Source of the DNA: Ovis canadensis
Lineage: Eukaryota > Chordata > Mammalia > Artiodactyla > Bovidae
Assembly (NCBI RefSeq): GCF_042477335.2
Contig: NC_091246.1
Coordinates: forward strand, 252,034,501 to 252,098,500
DNA length: 64,000 bases
Direction: 5' to 3'
This document shows, one piece after another, positions 56,842 through 64,000 of the stretch (position 1 is its first letter; each line of letters begins with the position of its first letter). The notes under the pieces are model-generated. The model had not been told where the DNA came from and made no database searches. It saw only the letters and a program-made list of their open reading frames with translations. Both the position numbers and the translations under genes were made by a program.

Positions 56842-59800
56842 ATGAAGCGGCCCCCTCTTCTGACCTTCCTATGCCTCCTGGGTAAGTCACCTTCATGCCT
56901 GCGCTCCTGCTCTGCCCCAGCTGGGAACACTCCGGGGGGCTCCTGAGCCAGTCCCCAGGGAGGGTGTCATCGGTCACCCTGAGACCAGCCCTGGCCCAGG
57001 AAGAACTGGCCAGTGGAAAGGGGGCACGGCTGCAGCCTGGACGGCCTGGGGGGACAGAGGGGAGGAAGCGGCAGGGGCCCCCCAACAGCTGCTGCTGCCC
57101 GAGCTCCACCGCCCACCTGAGTGTCCCTTTCTGCCTTTAACCTGCCAGGTGGGCGGGCCCCCACTGCTGCAGCAGCAGGACCTGGAGGAACTCGGGGAAG
57201 TCCGGGTGGTCAGGAAGTTTATCCAGCGACATCTGATGGGACTCGATGGGGACAGAGTGCTCCTGGGGGCGGGGGTGGGGGCTGACGCCAGGGGAAAGGA
57301 TCAGGAAACCGGGATGGGAGCCTAGAGGATGAGTGAGGGGGTGGTTTGGAAGGAGAGCGGGGTGGGAGGTCAGGTGGGGACACGACGCAGGTGAGGACCA
57401 GGAGACCCAGGTGCAGCAGCGTCACAGGGACGTCACTACTGACTGGCGCTGGCACTCAGTCGCTCAGTCTTTGCGACCCCGTGGACCGCAGCGCGCCAGG
57501 CCTCCCTGTCCATCACCAACTCCCGGAGCTCACTCACACTCATGTCCGTTGAGTGTGTGATGCCGCCCACCCATCTCTGTCGTCTGTCGTATCACCCATT
57601 AGCACTGTTACCGTCGGGAGTGAGGTGCTCGGGGCGGTGGAGGCTCCCGAGGCGATCCGAGAGGCGCCTGCGCTCAGATGTGGGGGCTGCAGCTGGCCGC
57701 AGAGAGTGGGGCCCTGAGGGAGCTGATGCCCTCCCGCTCCGTCCCTGCAGTGGCCCTGGCTGGCGGGAACCTGGTCCAGTTCGGGGTGATGATCGAGAGG
57801 ACGACGGGGAAGCCCGCGCTGCAGTACAATGACTACGGCTGCTACTGCGGGGTCGGCGGCGCCCGCTGGCCGGTGGACGGGACAGACTGGTGAGCAGGCA
57901 GCCCAGCCGGGGTCCTGCCTGGAGGGTGGAGGCGCCAGGGGAGCATCCTGCGGGGAGCTGGGGGTACCTAGGAAGCTGAGGCGTGACCACCACACTTGCG
58001 CGCCCCTTTGGGCCCTGAGCCCCCCCAAGCGGCCCCCCGTCCAGCCCAGCTGGCCCCTTCAGGCCGACCTCGATCTTCACAGGTGCTGCCACGCCCACGA
58101 CTGCTGCTACGGGCGCCTGGAGAAGCTTGGCTGCGAACCCAAGATGGAAAGGTACCTCTTCTCCGCCACCAGGCACAGCATCTTCTGTGGTGAGTGAGCG
58201 GACCTGGGGGTCCCCCAGGCCCCTGGAGAGGGAAGGGGTCAGCCAGGAACCCCTCTCCTGATGGAGACCCTTGAGCCTGGTCACCTGGGCGGGAGAGGCG
58301 GGTCTTCCATCATCACAGCGCTAGGGAGAGGCGTGTCCCTGCTCCCACAGCACTCGGTCTGGAGAGCCCGGGACCCATCAGCTCCTGCCCTGGGACCCCA
58401 GGAACAAGCCCCACATTCAGAGGCGCCCCCCCCCCTCCCCCGCCGCCAGCTTCAGCCTCTGAGGGGAGGAGCAAAGGGCCAGCACTGAGCCCCACCCAGA
58501 GAAGCTGCGCCCAGACAGCCCTCCCCAGGGCCTGGGCAGCTGCTAGGGACAGGTCCCCAGACCCAGAGGCTGGAGCTCGGACGCAGGGCCACAGACCCCG
58601 CTCCCAAAGGCTGACCCACCGCACCAGCGCGCCTCCTTGCCAGACCCCATGCCCACTTGGACCAGTTAGCCTTCTCCTCTGCTCCCTGGCCTGGGGAAAC
58701 AGCTGGACCCGAATCAGAGTGTCAAGGGCTCCACGCAGCCCAGCCCCATGGAGGGAACTCATATCGGAGAACCAAACCTCCTTCTTCCTGCAGCAAAGCC
58801 AGGAGTAGCCTGGAAGGCAGAGGGCAGGCCCGGAGCTGGGGGCACACAGCACAGGGGGCTGGGAGGGCCAGCGAGGACTCAGATCTCTGGGGTCTGTCCT
58901 GGGGGCGGGGCGGGACCAGAAGCAGAGCTGCGGGAGGCAGGCGGGGCTCCCAGTTTCCTGTTCCCACCGCAATCCACTCAGCAAAGAGGCTTTGGTAGGT
59001 AATGAGCTCCCAGTCACAGGGAGCTCATGCAAGGCTGGAAGCCACCTGTTAGGGACAGCGCTGAGAGGGTGAGTGAAGGGAGGGGTCAGGTGAATGGGAC
59101 ACAGGTTCGGGGAGCCCCCTCCCGCCGTGTGGCTCTGGGCAAGCGATAGAGCCCCTCAAAAGCTCCTATTTCTTCATCTGTAAAAGGGAGACCTAACCTC
59201 GCACTTGCCAGCTTAGCCCAGCTCCTGGGAGCTGACATAGCTGTTAAGCCCCTGCCAAATCTGAGTTCTGCTGAAAGAGCAGGTGAGAGGAGAACCTGGA
59301 TGGGAAATGAGGCTGACCTTCGCGAGAGATCCTGAGGAAGCCGGATATGTCTGAGCTGGGGGACGTCTTCGTGGGGACAAAAAGGAACCAGAGCCCCTGA
59401 GGGCAGACAGAGGTGGTAGAGGCAAGAGGAGGCTTTGGGGCCCCTGGAGTCCACAGAGCTGATGTCCGCGCCACTCCCCAGGCTGGGTGTGGGCGCACGT
59501 GGAGGGGGCGCCCTGAGATACATGCTGGGAAAGCGGGCTGCGTCCCCACTGAGGGCGGCAGGCGCAGGCCCCAGCTCCAGGCCCTCTGGGCACACCCAGG
59601 TCACCCGGGATCGGGCTGCTGCCGTTCAGTAGTTTTCCTCTCTGGTTCACGGCTGCCGGTACCATACGCAGTCCATTACGTGGGAGAAGGGTCGCCCAGA
59701 AACACAGCCGTCCCAGGGCTGGGACAGGTGGTCTCCCCGTGCGGAAGGGGCTCAGGGCAGTGGAGTGGGTTTGGGAAAGGAAGGAGCAGCAAAGATGAAT

Positions 59801-60136
59801 CTCCAGGCTTCTAGCGTCCCTGGCCCCAGAAGGACCTCCGCACCCTGCCCGTTCCCTCACCCAACCCTGGAGCATCCCCCCGGGGAGCGTGGGCTTCCAG
59901 GTGGAGAATGTGGACCCCAGCGCGCTCCCCTGCACGTGGCTGGGAGTGGCGGGCCCAAAGTTCCCGGGCCCTGACTGCCCACGTCCCATCCAGCCGGCAG
60001 AACCAGCTGCCAGCGACGGACCTGCGAGTGTGACAAGAAGGCTGCGCTCTGCTTTCGCCGCAACCTGGGCACCTACGACCGCAAATACGCCCATTACCCC
60101 AACAAGCTGTGCACCGGGCCCACCCCCCCCTGCTAA
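56842..60136 (+). CDS. PLA2G2E: PLA2G2E, secreted group IIE phospholipase A2
   Basis: Coding exons are 56842-56881, 57751-57889, 58083-58189 and 59994-60136, all with GT/AG borders and phases 1, 2, 1; they total 429 bp and give 142 aa. The signal peptide is residues 1-19 and the mature chain starts [10 protein letters not shown]. The Ca loop is YGCYCGVGG (42-50) and the catalytic motif is [10 protein letters not shown] (60-69), with His65 and Asp66 present. Asp109 lies in CECDKKA, and the C-terminus ends in Pro-Pro-Cys. There are 14 cysteines, as in group II enzymes. The KLGCEPK and YPNKLCTGP stretches are diagnostic of IIE over IIA, IID and IIF. The family is calcium dependent, secreted, and hydrolyses sn-2 acyl chains of phospholipids. 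Nothing looks broken, so the gene is predicted functional. The start ATG is the only one in frame with the signal peptide. Confidence 0.96.
57448..57600 (-). mobile_element. BovB 3'-end fragment in PLA2G2E intron 1
   Basis: A reverse-orientation BovB tail (CACTCAGTCGCTCAGT, then CGCCAGGCCTCCCTGTCCAT) sits in the 869-bp first intron, 150 bp before exon 2. It is a 5'-truncated copy and does not touch the splice sites. Confidence 0.75.
59120..59240 (-). mobile_element. MIR SINE in PLA2G2E intron 3
   Basis: GTGTGGCTCTGGGCAAGCGA then TATTTCTTCATCTGTAAAAG fits the MIR core (antisense). It sits in the 1.8-kb third intron. Confidence 0.6.
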
Positions 60137-62199
60137 GGGTGCGGTCTGCCTCCCACTGAGGCCTGCCAGGGCCCCCAGGCCTCGGGAGGGTTAGCACCAA
60201 AGGCTCTCCCCACCAGAAAACTCCTTTCCCGTAAGCCCATCCTTCCCTGAGAGGCCCCAGACTCAGCCCTGGACCATCCCTGGCCTCCCTGGCCACAGTG
60301 CCCTCAAAAAGAGCCACACCGGGGGCAGAGGGGCCCCTGGAACACCCAGAAGATTCTACAACCCATCCCCTGGGATCTCAGTCCCCTCTTCTGAACATGT
60401 GGATAATGTTTGCCCAGGATCCTAACACTGGCCCTCAGATTCTGTCCTAGGGTTTCACCAGTCTCCGGCTTCATTGGCTCCGGTGTTTCCTGAGCGCCCA
60501 GCAATGTGCTAAGCACGGGGACACAGCATGGGTCTGGCTCGGGTGGCCCCTGCAGACAGTTCCAACACTCTGTCCTTTGAGTTTTCCATTACAGTGAGTT
60601 TCTGTGATTCTCTTTTTTTCTAACGTGTTACTGTCTTATCCAAGATAATAATGGCAGTCTCTAGCAGAAATATTTCTGGCCATATGGCGTAATGTGAAAA
60701 GCACGCAAAATACCAGCCTAAAAATATTGTCCCCACCATGTCATCAGGCTTCAAATCCCTCCCATTAGAATTCTGGCTTAGAGGGAAAAGAGGCTCTCAA
60801 ATTAGCTTATTCAAAGCCCTCCCTTGGCAGAGGGGCACCCCAGAGGTCAGAGAGGGAAGGTTCTACCTGGAGGGGTGTCCTCACTCCCAAGCCAGTGGCC
60901 CTTCTTCTTCATGAGTCGGTATCAGTCACTGCCCCTCTGCTTGTCAGCATGAACAACCCAGAGTGCCCAGGGAAGGTCAGCTGTGAGGATACCCATGCCA
61001 GGCCCGGCTCCAGATACGGGGAGGGGACAAGGAAAGATTTCTACATCCTACATCTGGCATCCTGAGGCTGACTTTGGAGCCAATTCAATGCACCAAAGGA
61101 TTCCCATCAAATTGGAATGCAGCCTCCCTGGGAAGAAATAAACTTCAGCAGATTCTACTGCTAAATATAGACATGATACTCCACTGTAAGATGCTGATAA
61201 AATCTTCCAGGGTTGGGATAAGCCTACTCAATGAGATAAAGCATGTAAAAATGCACTGCACAGGCAAAGCTCACGGCGGACAGGGAATAAACGTTCACTC
61301 CCTCTCTCCATTTCTTGCCGTGTGTGCAACACCCAGGGCTTTGAGGGCAGGAAAGAGCCTGATGCCACCGAAAGGATAATCACCATAAATTTTAAAAGGT
61401 GAAGAAGTTCTGAGCTGGCCACACAAGAGAGGAGCAGATGTCTGTGCTTTGCTACTGTGACTGACTCGAATCCTGTGTGAAAAATCACCAGGAGATGAGG
61501 TCTTCAAGCGCAACGCGGGTGGGTGGGGAAGAGAGGACCGCGTTTGTTAGGCAGAGTGGTCCTGAGGCGCCCTCTGGTGTCCATTTTGTTCAGGCTGCCG
61601 GGAGGAAACAAATTTGGTTTAAACCTGGATTTCCCTTTGTCAGGGAGGGCAAAGTGTGCTTCAGGGCTGGTGAAATCAGTCCTCCCATATTTTCAGTAAT
61701 AAACAAGCTGAGAAATACTAAGCCCTTAAAGACATCTCAGAATGACGGTGCCACTGCACGAGCGCAGGATGAAGGGTCTGACTCGGGCGGTGCTCTGGGC
61801 GGGACCTATCGCTGGGAGGAGGCCCCGGTGAAGTCACAGTTGTTTAACCATCTGACGGGGTGGAAATTAGAACTTGAGGACAAGCCTCGGCACAGCCCGT
61901 TTTCCCAGGAATCAATAAATATTTGGTGAACGAGTCGATGATTCCATCTAAATCCTGTTCGTGTGCCTCTATAGCCCATACCCTTGATTTCCAGCTGTAG
62001 ACTTGGTAGGAAGGACTGAAAAGAGGAAAGCAGAACCCTGAACTTGATGTTGTTGGAGGTTCCAGGTAGAGCCCTCTGCTTTGCCAGTTAGCAGCAGTGT
62101 GTCATTCAAGACCTCACCGCTCAGGAAGCTTATTAGAAATGCAGAATCGTGGACCTGATCCCAGACCTGCTGGTTAACAAGACCCCCAGGTGGTTCATC
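60137..62199. other. PLA2G2E 3' region and downstream intergenic sequence
   Basis: Contains the putative 3' UTR and unique sequence. 62070-62190 (CTTATTAGAAATGCAGAATC, GGTTAACAAGACCCCCAGGTGG) looks like the remnant of a hAT-type MER repeat cut by the BovB insertion that follows. Confidence 0.4.
61137..61142 (+). promoter_or_regulatory. Candidate polyadenylation signal for PLA2G2E
   Basis: This is the first clear AATAAA after the PLA2G2E stop, about 1 kb downstream. If used, the 3' UTR would be about 1 kb. An earlier variant signal cannot be excluded. Confidence 0.3.
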
Positions 62200-62958
62200 A
62201 GTTCAGTTCAGTTCAGTCGCTCAGTCGTGTCCGACTCTTTGTGACCCCATGAATTGCAGCACTCCAGGCCTGCCTGTCCATCACCAACTCCCGGAGTTCA
62301 CTCAGACTCACGTCCATCACATCGGTGATGCCATCCAGCCATCTCATCCTCTGTCATCCCCTTCTCCTGCCCCCAATCCCTCCCAGCATCAGAGTCTTTT
62401 CCAGTGAGTCAGCTCTTCACGTGAGGTGGCCAAAGTACTGGAGTTTCAGCCTCAGCATCAGTCCTTCCAATGAACACCCAGGACTGGTCTCCTTCAGAAT
62501 GGACTGGTTGGATCTCCTTGCAATCCAAGGGACTCTCAAGTGTCTTCTGCAACACCACAGTTCAAAAGCATCAATCTTCGGCTCTCAGCTTTCTTCACAG
62601 TCCAACGCTCACATCCATACATGACCACAGGAAAAACCATAGCCTTGACTAGACGGACCTTTGTTGGCAAAATAATGTCTCTGCTTTTGAATATGCTGTC
62701 TAGGTTGGTCATAACTTTCCTTCCAAGGAGTAAGTGTCTTTTAATTTCATGGCTGCAATCACCATCTGCAGTGATTTTGGAGCCCCCAAAAAATAAAGTC
62801 TGACACTGTTTCCCCATCTATTTCCCATGAAGTGATGGGACCAGATGCCATGATCTTAGTTTTCTGAATGTTGAGCTTTAAGCCAACTTTTTCACTCTCT
62901 TCTTTCAGTTTCATCAAGAGGCTTTTTAGTTCCTCTTCACTTTCTGCCATAAGGGAGC
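62200..62958 (-). mobile_element. BovB 3' fragment
   Basis: Reverse copy from the CAGTTCAGTTCAGTTCAGTC tail to the AESEEELKSLLMKLKEESEK coding region. Well preserved. Confidence 0.92.
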
Positions 62959-63770
62959 CCCTAGCATAAGCTATGAACCAAGTGTTCAATCAAATAACTT
63001 GCTGAATAAGTGGTTAGAAATCAAATCACATTGGAATTTCCGAATTAAAGAGTTCAATTATGATTTCATGGACATTTGTCTGCTTCCTTAGGGTTCCTTG
63101 TAGTGTCTGGAGAACTGAATACTATATTAAATCTCATTCTCTCCCTCAATACACTTTCATACAAACTATGCCCCTGGCCCCGCACTGAATGCAGGAGGCA
63201 GAGACAAGTCTGCCGTGGCCAACCTCCAGACAGACACCACCAGTCACTCTTCACTGGCGAGTGTTGCAATGGAGCCAAAATCGGGCTCTCAGAACCAAAT
63301 GTTCCTCAGCCCTTCATTTCCCATCCAGTCCACCAAGCCCAGCTTCATTTCCCAGTTTGATTTCTATCACATCACTCTTCCGCCCTGAACCATCTATGGC
63401 TCCCCATTGTCCACCAACCCCTGGCATTCAAGCTTGGTTTCAGGAGCTTTACCCAGCCACATGTATTTCTCTATGCTCCTCACCATTGCCAGAACAGGCC
63501 CACCTCCCTCTGCAGCTCCGCAGTAGCTTCCTTCAACCTAGAAGGCTCCCTCTTCCCAGACTCCTTATCGCCACGTTCACATCCGCACGCTTGGAGGCAC
63601 ATCTCAAATGCTGCCTCTTCCATCTTTTTCCACTTGGAGGAGGTCTTGCCCTCCTCTGAAGGACCAAGCAATGTGTTCTTACCTTTCCTAGGGATACTCA
63701 CCCCAGTTATTTGGGCTCTCACTTTGGGTTCCTCCATGGTGCGGGCAGACTGCCCTGAACTCAAATCTGT
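62959..63770. other. Unassigned intergenic sequence
   Basis: 63250-63650 has the pyrimidine-rich look of an old repeat, but no family was recognised. Confidence 0.35.
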
Positions 63771-63900
63771 GATCTTGGACCCATCATTTATTCCCTCCTG
63801 TGTAAGACGGGGACGTGACCATCAACCTCACCGGGTGGTATAAGGTTTAAATGAGACAACTTATCCAAAGTGCCTGGAGCCTCAGAGAGCTCCATCTGTG
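63771..63900 (-). mobile_element. MIR SINE, ancient
   Basis: GTGATCTTGGACCCATCATT, GTGTAAGACGGGGACGTGAC and GGTATAAGGTTTAAATGAGAC followed by AAAGTGCCTGGAGCC keep the MIR order. Confidence 0.72.
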
Positions 63901-64000
63901 CTAGGTCACTTTGCATTTTTTTCTCCCCTATTTAATCCATCACATGACGGATGCTAAGTATCTGTTCAACTGAATCCACAGATACATGATCACGGTGATT

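Noticed and set aside
57592-58284. 230-aa minus-strand frame over PLA2G2E exons
   Set aside because: It is the antisense shadow of GC-rich PLA2G2E exons and introns, with no family signature.
58313-59032. 239-aa minus-strand frame in PLA2G2E intron 3
   Set aside because: Composition-driven open frame in an intron, with no splice or motif support.
59213-60094. 293-aa minus-strand frame
   Set aside because: GC-rich antisense of PLA2G2E intron 3 and exon 4; low-complexity proline/glycine/serine composition and no domain.

Overview
The window is mammalian genomic DNA from a ruminant. It is saturated with repeats typical of bovids: BovB (RTE-type) LINEs, Bov-tA / Bov-A2 tRNA-derived SINEs, CHR-type tRNA-Glu SINEs, ruminant L1 and ERV1-type LTRs. 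The exact species (cattle, other bovine, sheep, goat) cannot be told from the sequence alone.

Two protein-coding genes are supported, both on the + strand and both secreted group II phospholipases A2. The first (7344-10325, four coding exons, 144 aa) is PLA2G2A-like. The second (56842-60136, four coding exons, 142 aa) is PLA2G2E. Both have identical exon phasing and 107-bp third coding exons, which marks them as tandem paralogues. Their order and roughly 46 kb spacing agree with the human PLA2G2A-PLA2G2E arrangement in the 1p36 secreted PLA2 cluster, read in the opposite direction. PLA2G2E keeps the full catalytic set. The PLA2G2A-like gene has an intact reading frame, all 14 cysteines, a polyadenylation signal and consensus splice sites. 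However, it codes Arg (CGT, 7973-7975) where the catalytic His should be, and Asn in the calcium loop where Gly is usual. It therefore looks like a non-catalytic or strongly altered secreted PLA2 homologue. This is the most interesting gene-level observation here.

Layout: 1-4430 is nested BovB/L1/SINE debris. 4431-5232 holds LTR-like sequence. 5233-7333 is upstream sequence of the PLA2G2A-like gene with two GT microsatellites. 7344-10643 is the gene to its poly(A) signal. 10650-56700 is a long intergenic tract made largely of transposable elements. It includes two BovB copies with a long 5' extension (11583-15715 and 31612-35588), the second of which keeps a 590-aa reverse transcriptase frame. 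It also includes an L1 split by later insertions (16880-22300) and a mosaic gammaretrovirus-like ERV on the minus strand (about 28100-30216). That ERV has two different LTRs, a tRNA-Pro-type primer binding site and a gag matrix fragment. 56736-60136 is PLA2G2E. 60137-64000 is unique sequence plus a BovB fragment and ancient SINE sequence.

No rRNA, tRNA, CRISPR or prokaryotic-type features are present. No novel multi-gene system was found. Repeat family names are from memory of consensus sequences and repeat boundaries are good to roughly 10-20 bp unless a target-site duplication is quoted.
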